A stretch of DNA of 58,980 nt from CAXBCP01 sp963974055 (GTDB taxonomy: Bacteria > Pseudomonadota > Alphaproteobacteria > MPNO01 > UBA830): positions 1 to 58,980 of the forward strand of contig CAXBCP010000028.1 of NCBI GenBank assembly GCA_963974055.1, read 5' to 3'. Position 1 is the stretch's first letter. Every line of letters starts with the position of its first letter. The position numbers and the translations under genes were made by a program. Shown here one piece after another: positions 42,748 to 52,179 of this stretch. The notes beneath the pieces were generated by a model that searched no databases, was not told the DNA's origin, and worked only from the letters and a program-made list of their open reading frames with translations.

Positions 42748-44886
42748 ATGAGCGCCGAACGATCATTCAGCAAGGAAGTCGAATCCCTGCGCCTGGGGGA
42801 CGGTGAAGTTTTTCACGGCGAGGGCATCCTCGCCGTCACGAAGGCGCTGCTGCAATCCGGGGTCGCCTATGTCGGCGGCTACCAGGGGGCGCCGGTGTCG
42901 CATCTGCTCGACGTCCTGCTCGACGCCGAAGAGCTGATGGACGAAATGGGCATCCACGTGGAAACCGGCGCGAACGAGGCCGCGGCTGCCGCCATGCTCG
43001 GCGCGTCGATCAACTACCCGCTGCGCGGCGCGGTCGGCTGGAAGTCCATCGTCGGCACCAATGTCGCCGCCGATGCGCTCAGCAATCTCGCGTCCCCGGG
43101 GGTGATCGGCGGGGCGCTGATCGTCAGCGGCGAGGATTACGGCGAAGGCGCCAGCGTCATCCAGGAACGTACCCTGTCGATGGCGATGAAATCGAGCATG
43201 TGGATGGTCGACCCGCGGCCCAACCTGACGTCGATCGTCGATACGGTGGAAAAATCGTTCGAACTGTCCGAAGCGTCGAACACGCCGGTCATCATGCAGC
43301 TGCGGGTTCGCGCCTGCCATGTCCAGGGACGGTTCACGGCGAAGAACAACGTCAGGCCGCCCGTCAGCACCCGCAACCGCCAGGCCGACCCGGCGGTATT
43401 CAATTACGGCCATCTCGCGCATCCGCCGGTGACCTTCGTGCAGGAAAAGCTGAAAATCGACCAGCGCCTGCCCGCCGCCCTGAAATATATCCGCGACAAC
43501 GATATCAACGAATTCTTCGACGGCGATATCGACCGGCTCGGCATCATCGTGCCGGGCGGTCTGTACAACACGCTCATCCGCCGGCTTGCGCGGCTCGGCC
43601 TCGCCGACGATTTCGGCAACAGCAAGATTCCGCTGATGGTGCTGAACGTCGTCTACCCGCTGGTGCCGGACCAGGTCACCGAATTCGCCGCCGGCAAGGA
43701 TGCCGTGCTGGTGATCGAGGAGGGCAACCCGGAATTCGTCGAACACCAGATCAACGTCATCCTGCGCCGTGCCGACATCCAGACCCGCATTCACGGCAAG
43801 GACGTCTTTCCCATGGCGGGCGAATATAACGGCGCCGTCATGCATGAGGGCCTGATGGGGTTCATCGATGCCGAAGGGCTGGGGATCGGCGATCCGTCCC
43901 GCATCCGGGCCGAGGCCGACCGCATCGCCGCCGCAATGGCGGGGGCGGAAGCCGCGTTCCCGGCGCCGGTGCCGCCGCGGCCGCCGCAGTTCTGCACCGG
44001 CTGTCCCGAACGGCCGGTGTTTTCGGCGCTGAAACTGCTGCAGGCGGAAATTGGCAAGGTCCATATCGCCGCCGATATCGGCTGCCACGCCTTCGCCACG
44101 TTCGAGCCGTTCTCCATGGGCAATTCGATCCTCGGCTACGGCATGTCGCTGGCAAGCGCCGCCGCGGTCGGACCCTTCCAGGACAAGCGGTCGATCTCGA
44201 TCATGGGCGATGGCGGGTTCTGGCATAACGGCCTGACCACCGGCGTGATCGGCACCATGCTGAACGAGGGCGATTCCGTGCTCGTCATCATGCAGAACGG
44301 GTTCACCTCGGCGACCGGCCAGCAGTTCATACCGTCCAGCGAAAAGGGCAGGGGCGGGCGGAATCCCGGCATGTCGATCGAAAAGACGCTCAAAAGCCTG
44401 GGCGTGCCGTGGCTGCGAACGGTGCGCACCTATTCGGTGGCGGAAATGGTCGAAGCCCTGCGCGAGGCGCTGACGACCCCGGAAAAAGGCCTGAAAATCA
44501 TCATCGCCGACGGTGAATGCCAGCTTGCGCGCCAGCGCCGGCTGAAGGGCGAGAACGCCGAAAAGCTGAAAAGCGGCGGCCGCGTCGACCTGCCGCGCTT
44601 CGGCATCGACGACGAGGTCTGCACCGGCGATCATTCCTGCATCCGCCTGTCCGGCTGTCCCAGCCTGACCATCAAGCCCAACCCCGATCCCCTGCGCAGC
44701 GACCCGGTCGCCAGCGTCAACAATAACTGCGTCGGCTGCGGCCTGTGCGGCGAGGTCAGCCACGCGGCGGTCCTGTGCCCGTCCTTCTACCGTGCCGAGC
44801 GGATCCGCAATCCCGGCCTTCTGGAACGCGCCGTCGCCGGCATCCGCAAATCCGTCATCGGCGCGATGCAGGGGCGCGCGTCGTGA
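42748..44886 (+). CDS. Indolepyruvate ferredoxin oxidoreductase, TPP-binding (IorA-type) subunit
   Basis: A 712-residue 2-oxoacid:ferredoxin oxidoreductase. The N-terminal pyrimidine-binding domain reads AYVGGYQGAPVSHLLDVL with GANEAAAAAMLGASI. The TPP-binding domain has TGCPERPVFSALK and ADIGCHAFATFEPFSMGNS, then GDGGFWHNGL. A ferredoxin-like C-terminal domain has cysteines in CTGDHSC, SGCPSL, CVGCGLCGEVS and LCPSF for two [4Fe-4S] clusters. Such enzymes oxidise arylpyruvates to aryl-acetyl-CoA. The B subunit follows with a GTGA overlap. The ATG has AAAGGGAGA upstream. It may link aromatic amino acid breakdown to the hmg pathway downstream. Confidence 0.93.
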   Translation: MSAERSFSKEVESLRLGDGEVFHGEGILAVTKALLQSGVAYVGGYQGAPVSHLLDVLLDAEELMDEMGIHVETGANEAAAAAMLGASINYPLRGAVGWKSIVGTNVAADALSNLASPGVIGGALIVSGEDYGEGASVIQERTLSMAMKSSMWMVDPRPNLTSIVDTVEKSFELSEASNTPVIMQLRVRACHVQGRFTAKNNVRPPVSTRNRQADPAVFNYGHLAHPPVTFVQEKLKIDQRLPAALKYIRDNDINEFFDGDIDRLGIIVPGGLYNTLIRRLARLGLADDFGNSKIPLMVLNVVYPLVPDQVTEFAAGKDAVLVIEEGNPEFVEHQINVILRRADIQTRIHGKDVFPMAGEYNGAVMHEGLMGFIDAEGLGIGDPSRIRAEADRIAAAMAGAEAAFPAPVPPRPPQFCTGCPERPVFSALKLLQAEIGKVHIAADIGCHAFATFEPFSMGNSILGYGMSLASAAAVGPFQDKRSISIMGDGGFWHNGLTTGVIGTMLNEGDSVLVIMQNGFTSATGQQFIPSSEKGRGGRNPGMSIEKTLKSLGVPWLRTVRTYSVAEMVEALREALTTPEKGLKIIIADGECQLARQRRLKGENAEKLKSGGRVDLPRFGIDDEVCTGDHSCIRLSGCPSLTIKPNPDPLRSDPVASVNNNCVGCGLCGEVSHAAVLCPSFYRAERIRNPGLLERAVAGIRKSVIGAMQGRAS

Positions 44887-46397
44887 CCGCGCCGGTCGCC
44901 CTGCTGGTCGCGGCGCTCGGCGGCGAGGGCGGCGGCGTGCTGACGAGCTGGATCGTCAATGCCGCCCGCGAAAGCAACCTGCCGGTGCAGGCGACGTCGA
45001 TTCCGGGCGTCGCACAGCGTACCGGGGCGACTACCTATTACGTCGAAATCTGGCCCGAGACCTGGGACACGCTCGGCGATCGCGAACCGGTCTTCGCGCT
45101 CAGCCCGACGCCGGGCGAGGTCGATATCTTCGCATCGACCGAACTGCTGGAAACCGGCCGCCAGATACAGTCCGGCTACGTCACCCCGGACCGCACGCTG
45201 CTGATCGCCTCGACCCACCGGGTATTCTCGACCGCCGAGAAAATGCAGATGGGCGACGGCCGCGCCGACAGCAAGCAGCTCGTCCAGGCGGCGGGCGACC
45301 GGTCGAAATCGCAGATCCTGTTCGACATGGAAGACGCCGCGCGCGAGTCCGGCGCCCATATCAGCGCCGTGCTGCTGGGCGCGATCGCCGGGTGCGGCGC
45401 GATGCCGGTTGCCGAAGAAACCTTCCGGGCGGGCATCCGCGCCGAGGGCAAGGCGGTCGACGCCAATCTCGCCGGGTTCGATGCCGGTCTGCGCGCCGCG
45501 CAGGGCGATGTCGCGGTAAAGGCCCACCAGCCGGAAGACCGCTATGGCCATGTCAGAGGCGCCGAACCCGTGCTGAAGCGGGCGGCGGAAATGTTTCCGG
45601 CGGGTGTTCAGCCGGTCCTCGCCCATGCCATCCCGCGGCTGATCGATTTCCAGGACGCCGCCTATGCCGGGTCCTATCTCCACCGGCTTGCGACCTTCGC
45701 GAAAAGCGACGTGGCGTTGCTGGAATCGGTGGCAAAGCATCTCGCCGTCCGCATGTCCTTCGAGGACGTCATCCGGGTGGCCCAGGCCAAGACCCGGCCC
45801 GGGCGGCTGGCGCGCATCCGCGCCGAAACCGGCGCCGCCGCCGGCGACACGGTGATCGTCACCGAATTCCTGAAACCCGGCATCGCCGAATTCTGCGACG
45901 TGCTGCCCGAAGGCATCGCCCGGCGCATCCTGGCGCGCGCCGAAAAATCGCCGGGCCTGCGCAACTGGCACAAGGGGATGGAACTGAATTCGTCCTCGGT
46001 GACCGGGTTCCTGAAACTGCGCACGCTGGCCGGGATGCGGCGCTGGCGGCGCGGCACCTGGCGTTTCCGCCGCGAACAGGAGGCGATCGACGCGTGGCTC
46101 GGCCTTGTCGAACGCGCCCGGCCTCTCGATACCGCGCTCGCCGCGGAAATCGCGGAATGCGCCCGGCTGATCAAGGGCTATGGCGAAACGCATAAACGCG
46201 GCACCGGCAATTTCGCCCGGATCGAGGCGGCGCTGATCCGCCCGTCCCTGGCCGGCGAGATCGATGCCGCAAAGGCGGCGCGCGATATCGCCGCCGCCCG
46301 CGAGGCCGCCCTTGCCGATCCGGAGGGCGAGACCCTGTCGAAAACCCTGTCGGCCTGCGCCGAACCCGTCGCGGTCACCCGTCAGGCGGCGGAATAA
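44883..46397 (+). CDS. Indolepyruvate oxidoreductase beta (IorB-type) subunit with DUF6537-like tail
   Basis: A 504-residue protein: the first 190 residues are the gamma/beta domain of 2-oxoacid oxidoreductases (LVAALGGEGGGVLTSWIV, VQATSIPGVAQRTGATTYYVE), followed by a long helical C-terminal region as found in the fused bacterial IorB type. The GTG start at 44883 overlaps the IorA stop. The pair is therefore a translation-coupled complex. The last residues overlap by one base with the ankyrin gene (TAATG). The extra domain is annotated in relatives as DUF6537; its role is not known to me. Confidence 0.88.
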   Translation: MTAPVALLVAALGGEGGGVLTSWIVNAARESNLPVQATSIPGVAQRTGATTYYVEIWPETWDTLGDREPVFALSPTPGEVDIFASTELLETGRQIQSGYVTPDRTLLIASTHRVFSTAEKMQMGDGRADSKQLVQAAGDRSKSQILFDMEDAARESGAHISAVLLGAIAGCGAMPVAEETFRAGIRAEGKAVDANLAGFDAGLRAAQGDVAVKAHQPEDRYGHVRGAEPVLKRAAEMFPAGVQPVLAHAIPRLIDFQDAAYAGSYLHRLATFAKSDVALLESVAKHLAVRMSFEDVIRVAQAKTRPGRLARIRAETGAAAGDTVIVTEFLKPGIAEFCDVLPEGIARRILARAEKSPGLRNWHKGMELNSSSVTGFLKLRTLAGMRRWRRGTWRFRREQEAIDAWLGLVERARPLDTALAAEIAECARLIKGYGETHKRGTGNFARIEAALIRPSLAGEIDAAKAARDIAAAREAALADPEGETLSKTLSACAEPVAVTRQAAE

Positions 46398-47098
46398 TGA
46401 TCGTTTCCGGTCGTGTTATCGCGGTCTGCGCGGTCCTGTTCTGGGCGCTGCCGGCACAGGCCCCGGCACAGGCCCAGGTGCCGCCCGGCGACGCCGACTA
46501 CGCCGCCTATACCGGGCTCCATGCCGCCGCCGCAAAGGGCGATGTTGCGGCAATCGCGCGCCTCGGCGCCGACAAATCCCTGCTGAATGCGCGCGACGGC
46601 CATGGTCGCACGCCGCTGATGGTCGCGGCCCATGCCAGACGCCATGCGGCGGCGGCCGCGCTGATCGCCGCCGGCGCCGATCTCGATGCGCTGGATCGCG
46701 ACCGCTACGACGTGGTCACGATCGCGTCGGTGGCCGACGATGTGGAAATGCTGAAAATCGCGATCGCCGCCGGCGCGAATCCCGGACAGACGACCAGCCC
46801 CTATGACGGCACGGCGCTGATCGCGGCGGCGCATCTCGGCCATGTCGGGGTGGTGAAAACGCTGATCGCCGCCGGGGCGCCGCTCGACCACGTCAACAAC
46901 CTGAACTGGACGGCGCTGATCGAATCCATCGTTCTCGGCGATGGCGGGGCGAACCATGTCGCCTGCCTGAAGGCCCTGGTCGATGCCGGGGCGAACGTGA
47001 ACATTCCCGACGGCAGCGGCGTGTCGCCCCTCGGTCTCGCGCAGCGCCGCGGCTTCGGGGAAATGGTGAAAATTCTGAAGGCCGCCGGCGCCGAATAA
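46397..47098 (+). CDS. Exported ankyrin-repeat protein
   Basis: A 233-residue protein with an N-terminal signal peptide (VIAVCAVLFWALPAQAPAQA) and five to six ankyrin repeats. Repeat units such as TGLHAAAAKGDVAAIARL, GRTPLMVAAHARRHAAAAAL, GTALIAAAHLGHVGVVKTL and GVSPLGLAQRRGFGEMVKIL are visible. Ankyrin repeats bind other proteins; as an exported small repeat protein it probably acts in the periplasm, but the partner is unknown. The start codon overlaps the IorB stop (TAATG), which suggests co-translation, though the functional link is not obvious. Confidence 0.88.
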   Translation: MIVSGRVIAVCAVLFWALPAQAPAQAQVPPGDADYAAYTGLHAAAAKGDVAAIARLGADKSLLNARDGHGRTPLMVAAHARRHAAAAALIAAGADLDALDRDRYDVVTIASVADDVEMLKIAIAAGANPGQTTSPYDGTALIAAAHLGHVGVVKTLIAAGAPLDHVNNLNWTALIESIVLGDGGANHVACLKALVDAGANVNIPDGSGVSPLGLAQRRGFGEMVKILKAAGAE

Positions 47099-47113
47099 CG
47101 CCGGCCCAGGTCG

Positions 47114-48718
47114 CTACTGCGTCTGTTCCTTGGTTTTCAGGAACTTCACGTCCGGCCAGTCTTCGGCCGTGCTGTCGAGATGCCAGGCGTTGCGCGCGAG
47201 GAAAACCGGCATGTCGTCGTGATCGTCGGCGATGGCGCTGCGATTGGCGTCGATGAATTTCTTCAGCATGTTGTGATCGTCCGCCTCGACCCAGCGGGCC
47301 GTGTGCAGCGACGACGATTCGAACCGGACCGGCACGTCGTATTCCGAGCGGATGCGGTCGGCCATGACGTCGAACTGCAGCGATCCCAGCACGCCGACGA
47401 TCCAGTCGGTGCCGACGCGGGGCTTGAACACCCGTGCGACGCCTTCTTCGGCAAGCTGCTGCAGGGCGCGGCCGAGATGCTTGGCGCGCATCGGGTCGGT
47501 CGGATGGGCGGAGCGCAGCAGTTCCGGCGCAAAGCTGGGAATGCCGGTGAAACGCAGTTCCTCGCCGTCGGTCAGCGCATCGCCGATCCGCAGGTTGCCG
47601 TGGTTGGGAATGCCGATGATGTCGCCGGCATAGGCGTCTTCGGCGGTTTCCCGGTCGCGCGCCAGGAACAGCATCGGGTTGTGCAGGTTGATCTGCTTGC
47701 CGCTGCGGATATGGCGCAGTTTCATGCCGCGCTTGAAATGCCCGGACGCCATGCGGAAAAACGCGATCCGGTCGCGGTGCTTGGGGTCCATGTTGGCCTG
47801 GATCTTGAACACGAAGCCGGACACCTTGTCTTCCTCGGGGTCGACGACGCGTTCCTCGGCCTTTTGCGGGCGCGGCGGCGGCGCCATGGACACCAGCCCC
47901 TTCAGCAGTTCGCGGACGCCGAAATTGTTAATGGCGCTGCCGAAGAACACCGGGCTCAGCGTCCCTTCGCGATAGGCATCGAGGTCGAGCGGCGGGCACA
48001 GCCCCATGGCCATCGGCACGTCTTCGCGCAGCTTTTCGACCGCATGCTGCGGCAGCAGATTGTCGAGCCTCGGGTCGTCGACGCCTTCGCAGACGGTCTC
48101 TTCGCCGGCCTCGTCCTCGACCTTGCCGGTGGCATGGCCTTTTTTCATCAGCACCAGCCGGTCGTCGATCGTGTCGTAGCAGCCCAGGAAATCGCGGCCC
48201 ATGCCGATCGGCCAGCTCGCCGGGGTCACGTCCAGCGCCAGGGTTTCCTCGATCTCCTGCATCAGGTCGAACGGCTCGCGGCTTTCGCGGTCGAGCTTGT
48301 TGATAAAGGTGATGATCGGCATGTCGCGCAGGCGGCAGACCTCGAACAGCTTGCGGGTCTGGGCCTGGATGCCGCGCGCCGCGTCGATCACCATCACCGC
48401 GGAATCGACCGCCGACAGGGTGCGATAGGTATCCTCGCTGAAATCCTCGTGGCCCGGGGTGTCGAGCAGGTTGAAGGTGCAGCCGCCGTATTCGTAGGTC
48501 ATCACCGAAGACGCGACCGAGATGCCGCGCTCGGCCTCGACCTTCATCCAGTCGGAATGGGCGCGCCGCGCCGCACCGCGCGCCTTGACCGCGCCCGCCG
48601 TCTGAATGGCGCCGCCGAACAGCAGCAGCTTTTCGGTCAGCGTCGTCTTGCCCGCATCGGGGTGCGAAATGATGGCGAAAGTCCGCCGGGCGGCGATTTC
48701 GCCGCTGTTAACGCCCAT
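47114..48718 (-). CDS. prfC: Peptide chain release factor 3
   Basis: A 534-residue translational GTPase that recycles RF1/RF2 after termination. G1 motif SHPDAGKTTLTEK (19-30), DTPGHEDFSEDTYR (G3) and ITFINKLDRE (G4) are clear; the C-terminal domain VGVLGSLQFDVMADRI is typical of RF3. Length is as in E. coli (529). It is convergent with the ankyrin gene (15-base gap) and divergent from hmgA with 154 bases between the starts. In a UGA-recoding organism RF3 also affects stop versus Sec decisions, but the location here is probably chance. Confidence 0.97.
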   Translation of the reverse strand: MGVNSGEIAARRTFAIISHPDAGKTTLTEKLLLFGGAIQTAGAVKARGAARRAHSDWMKVEAERGISVASSVMTYEYGGCTFNLLDTPGHEDFSEDTYRTLSAVDSAVMVIDAARGIQAQTRKLFEVCRLRDMPIITFINKLDRESREPFDLMQEIEETLALDVTPASWPIGMGRDFLGCYDTIDDRLVLMKKGHATGKVEDEAGEETVCEGVDDPRLDNLLPQHAVEKLREDVPMAMGLCPPLDLDAYREGTLSPVFFGSAINNFGVRELLKGLVSMAPPPRPQKAEERVVDPEEDKVSGFVFKIQANMDPKHRDRIAFFRMASGHFKRGMKLRHIRSGKQINLHNPMLFLARDRETAEDAYAGDIIGIPNHGNLRIGDALTDGEELRFTGIPSFAPELLRSAHPTDPMRAKHLGRALQQLAEEGVARVFKPRVGTDWIVGVLGSLQFDVMADRIRSEYDVPVRFESSSLHTARWVEADDHNMLKKFIDANRSAIADDHDDMPVFLARNAWHLDSTAEDWPDVKFLKTKEQTQ

Positions 48719-48872
48719 GGTTCTGTCCAGAAATTCCGTTTCGCGCCGTCGGGCGCTGTCAGGGGCAATATAAGCGCGTTTTCAGGGAATTCCAGCGTCG
48801 CTTGCGTATCGCCTTGCGCGGCTTTGCGCGCTACCATATCCCGGTGATGGCAGACTCCCGAAGGAGGCGGAA

Positions 48873-50183
48873 ATGGATACGCTGACGACGACAAAACTGG
48901 ATTATCAATCGGGATTCGGCAACGAATTCGCCACCGAGGCGCTGCCCGGCGCGCTGCCGGACGGGCAGAATTCGCCGCAGCGCGCGCCCTACGGGCTCTA
49001 TGCCGAACTGATCAGCGGCACCGCGTTCACCCAGCCGCGCGCCGACAACCTGCGAACCTGGGTCTACCGGATGCGCCCGTCGGCGGTTCACGGCGCGTTC
49101 CGCCGCCTCGAGAACGGCCTCCTGCGGACGCCGCCCTTCGACGAGGGCGTGCTGTCGCCGCAGCAGATGCGCTGGGACCCGGCCCCCATTCCCGACGAAC
49201 AAACCGACCTGATCGCGGGGCTTTGCACCGTCGGCGGCAATGGCGACGCCAATGCCCAGGCCGGGATCGGCATTCACATCTATGCGGCAAATGCGTCCAT
49301 GACGGACCGCTGTTTCTACAATGCGGACGGCGAAATGCTGTTCGTGCCGCAACAGGGCCGGTTGCGGCTGATCACCGAAATGGGCGTCGTCGAAGCGGCC
49401 CCGAATGAAATCGCGGTCGTGCCGCGCGGCATCAAATTCCGCGCCGAGCTGCCGGACGGCCCGTCGCGCGGTTATGTGTGCGAAAACTTCGGCGCCGCGC
49501 TGCGCCTGCCCGACCTCGGGCCGATCGGCTCCAACGGGCTCGCCAATGCCCGCGATTTCCTGGCGCCCGTCGCGTCGTTCGAGGACGCGGAGGGCGATTT
49601 CGAGCTGGTCGCCAAGTTCGGCGGCAATTTGTGGGTGGCCGATATGGGGCATTCGCCGCTCGACGTCGTCGCCTGGCACGGCAATCTCGCCCCCTATAAA
49701 TACGACCTCGCGAAATTCATGGCGATCGGCTCGATCAGCTTCGACCATCCCGATCCGTCGATCTTTACGGTGCTGACGTCGCCGTCGGGACCGGCCGGGC
49801 TGGCGAACGTGGATTTCGTTATCTTCCCGCCGCGCTGGCTGGTCGGCGAACACACCTTCCGCCCGCCCTGGTATCACCGCAACATCATGAGCGAATTCAT
49901 GGGGCTGATCCTCGGCCAGTACGACGCCAAGCCCGAAGGCTTCGTGCCCGGCGGCGCCAGTTTGCACAACATGATGTCGCCGCACGGGCCCGATGACGGC
50001 GCCTATGAAAAAGCGACCGCGGCCGAGCTGAAACCGGAATTCCTCGGGGCGACAATGGCGTTTATGTTCGAGACCCGCTATCCCATCGCCCTCACCGACT
50101 GGGCGGCGAACGGCAAGCAGGTGCAGGCCGGCTACCAGGACTGCTGGCAGGGCCTGAAGAAGAATTTTACAGGGAAGATTTAA
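48873..50183 (+). CDS. hmgA: Homogentisate 1,2-dioxygenase
   Basis: A 436-residue cupin-type Fe(II) dioxygenase that opens homogentisate to maleylacetoacetate in tyrosine/phenylalanine degradation. Family marks: YQSGFGNEFATEALPGALP at the start, YGLYAELISGTAFT, RTWVYRMRPSA, VDFVIFPPRWLVGEHTFRPPWYHRN with the His/Glu ligands, and GFVPGGASLHNMMSPHGPD. The length matches the family (about 435). GGAGG lies shortly before the ATG. The fumarylacetoacetase gene follows with a TAATG overlap. A maleylacetoacetate isomerase gene is missing between them. Confidence 0.97.
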   Translation: MDTLTTTKLDYQSGFGNEFATEALPGALPDGQNSPQRAPYGLYAELISGTAFTQPRADNLRTWVYRMRPSAVHGAFRRLENGLLRTPPFDEGVLSPQQMRWDPAPIPDEQTDLIAGLCTVGGNGDANAQAGIGIHIYAANASMTDRCFYNADGEMLFVPQQGRLRLITEMGVVEAAPNEIAVVPRGIKFRAELPDGPSRGYVCENFGAALRLPDLGPIGSNGLANARDFLAPVASFEDAEGDFELVAKFGGNLWVADMGHSPLDVVAWHGNLAPYKYDLAKFMAIGSISFDHPDPSIFTVLTSPSGPAGLANVDFVIFPPRWLVGEHTFRPPWYHRNIMSEFMGLILGQYDAKPEGFVPGGASLHNMMSPHGPDDGAYEKATAAELKPEFLGATMAFMFETRYPIALTDWAANGKQVQAGYQDCWQGLKKNFTGKI

Positions 50184-51505
50184 TGACCAAACTGAACGAA
50201 ACCCATGATCCCGCGCTGACAAGCTGGGTCGACAGCGCCAACGAACCCGGCGCCGATTTCCCCGTCCAGAACCTGCCCTTCGGCGTCTATACCGATCCGA
50301 GGACCGGCAATGGCACCGTGGGCATCGCCATCGGCGACATGATTCTCAACGTGACGGCGGCGCGCGCAAAGGGCGTGATCGGCGGCGCGGCGGACGATGC
50401 CGCCGGCGCCTGCGCCGGCGAAACCCTGAACGGGCTGATGGCGATGGGCGGGCGGCACTGGTCGGCGCTGCGCGCCGCGGCATCGCGGGCGCTGCGCTAC
50501 GATACCGAGGAAGGCGAAGCCGCGGAGGCGGTCGCCGGCGAAATCATGGTCGCGCAGGCGGATGTGGCGATGCGGCTGCCGGCGCAGATCGGCGACTATA
50601 CCGACTTCTATGCGTCGATCTTTCACGCGACCAATGTCGGCATGATGCTGCGGCCCGACAACCCGCTGATGCCCAATTACAAGCATATCCCCATCGCCTA
50701 TCACGGCCGCGCGTCGTCGATCGTGGTCAGCGGCGAAACCTGCAAGCGCCCGGTCGGCCAGACCAAGGCGCCCGATGCCGACGTGCCGTCCTTCGGCCCG
50801 TCCATGGCGTTCGATTACGAGACCGAGATCGCCTTCTATGTCGGGCCGGGCAATCCGCTCGGCCAGCCGGTGTCGCTGGGCGAGGCGGAGGATCACATCT
50901 TCGGGCTCAGCATCCTGAACGACTGGTCGGCGCGCGACATCCAGGCCTGGGAATACCAGCCGCTGGGGCCGTTTCTCGCCAAGAGCTTTGCATCGCACGT
51001 ATCGCCCTGGGTGGTGACGCTCGAAGCGCTGGCGCCGTTCCGCGCGGCTGCATACGAACGCCCCGACGGCGACCCGGCGCCGCTGCCCTACCTCGCCTCT
51101 CCCGCCAATGAATCCGAAGGCGGGTTCGACGTGAATATCGAGGTGTCGGTCGCGTCGGAGAAAATGCGCGACGAAGATCTCCCGCCGGTGACCCTGGGGG
51201 TGACCAACATGCAGAACCTGTACTGGACGATCTTCCAGATGCTGACCCATCACACGTCGAACGGCTGCAATCTGCGGCCCGGCGACATGATGGGCACCGG
51301 CACGATTTCCGGGCCGACGGAGGATGCGCTGGGCTCGATCCTCGAAATCACCAAGCGCGGCGCCAGTCCCGTCACCCTGCCGACCGGCGAGGAACGCAAG
51401 TTTCTCGGCGACGGCGACGAACTGATCATGCACGCCTGGTGCGAACGCGACGGCGCCCGCAGCATCGGTTTCGGCGATTGCCGGGCGGTGATCGAAGGCG
51501 CCTGA
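50183..51505 (+). CDS. fahA: Fumarylacetoacetase
   Basis: A 440-residue hydrolase that splits fumarylacetoacetate into fumarate and acetoacetate, the last step of homogentisate degradation. The N-terminal domain LTSWVDSANEPGADFPVQNL and the catalytic domain with YTDFYASIFHATNVG (Asp/His region), FDYETEIAFYVG and DWSARDIQAWEYQPLGPFL are clear, with the late GDMMGTGTISGPTE. Length suits the eukaryote-like full fumarylacetoacetase rather than the small FAH proteins. It is translation-coupled to hmgA. Confidence 0.97.
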   Translation: MTKLNETHDPALTSWVDSANEPGADFPVQNLPFGVYTDPRTGNGTVGIAIGDMILNVTAARAKGVIGGAADDAAGACAGETLNGLMAMGGRHWSALRAAASRALRYDTEEGEAAEAVAGEIMVAQADVAMRLPAQIGDYTDFYASIFHATNVGMMLRPDNPLMPNYKHIPIAYHGRASSIVVSGETCKRPVGQTKAPDADVPSFGPSMAFDYETEIAFYVGPGNPLGQPVSLGEAEDHIFGLSILNDWSARDIQAWEYQPLGPFLAKSFASHVSPWVVTLEALAPFRAAAYERPDGDPAPLPYLASPANESEGGFDVNIEVSVASEKMRDEDLPPVTLGVTNMQNLYWTIFQMLTHHTSNGCNLRPGDMMGTGTISGPTEDALGSILEITKRGASPVTLPTGEERKFLGDGDELIMHAWCERDGARSIGFGDCRAVIEGA

Positions 51506-51529
51506 GGGGCGGTTTTCCCGGGAATGTCA

Positions 51530-51559
51530 GGAAGCCCCCCGCCTGCGCGAGGGGCTTCC
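51530..51559 (+). terminator. GC-rich hairpin after hmgA-fahA
   Basis: Nine-base arms GGAAGCCCC (51530-51538) and GGGGCTTCC (51551-51559) with a 12-base loop. It lies 25 bases after the fahA stop. No U-run follows, so termination strength is uncertain. Confidence 0.6.
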
Positions 51560-51620
51560 GGAGATCGCAATATCGGCTGAAGAGTCCCGCCTGCGCGGGG
51601 ATGACGGCCGTAAATTGCCG

Positions 51621-52088
51621 TCAGTTGTCTAGCCGGACCAGCTGGCCCATATCGGCGCAGTCTTCGTCGGTTTTAAGCCCCGCCGCATGGATGCCGTGGG
51701 CGGCCATGTCCTCGTCCACGTCCTGGCGGTCGCCGGTCACGCCGACGGCGCCGATGACGTCGCCTTCCGCGTTGCGGATCAGCCGCCCGCCGCCTTCGGC
51801 GAAGACCTGCCGTTCCGATGCGTCGTCGATGAATTTCATGAAATTGGGCCGCTGTTCGGCGCGCACCTGCACCAGGCTCGACGACCGGCCGAGGGCGAGG
51901 GCGGCGTAGGTCTTGCCCAGCGCCATCTCCAGCCGCAGTGCCGAGGCGTGATCTTCCTTCTTGAAGGCTTTGACGACATTGCCGGGTTCGACCACCACGG
52001 CCGTCATCGGGCGCAGGTTCAGCTCCCGGCTTTTTTCGAAAATCGCGTCGATGATCGTGTCGGCCTGCTTGAGAGAAATAATGTTCAT
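51621..52088 (-). CDS. HbpS/GlcG-like (DUF336) small protein
   Basis: A 155-residue protein of the GlcG/HbpS group (Pfam DUF336). Marks: ADTIIDAIFEKSRELNLRPM, AVVVEPGNVVKAFKKEDHASA, LEMALGKTYAALAL and the closing strand with GGGRLIRNAEGDVIGAVGVTG. HbpS binds haem outside the cell in Streptomyces; GlcG is linked to glycolate use. Here no signal peptide is seen. It is divergent from the orphan CoxL gene across 91 bases; HbpS-like genes commonly flank molybdenum hydroxylase genes, so they may work together. Confidence 0.88.
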   Translation of the reverse strand: MNIISLKQADTIIDAIFEKSRELNLRPMTAVVVEPGNVVKAFKKEDHASALRLEMALGKTYAALALGRSSSLVQVRAEQRPNFMKFIDDASERQVFAEGGGRLIRNAEGDVIGAVGVTGDRQDVDEDMAAHGIHAAGLKTDEDCADMGQLVRLDN

Positions 52089-52179
52089 TTTGCTTTCCGC
52101 TTCGTTTTTTTGAGAACCTTTTATGGGGCAGATGCATCGGCTGTGCTAGTTTTTTGCGGAATAAATTTGAGGTGTCACA

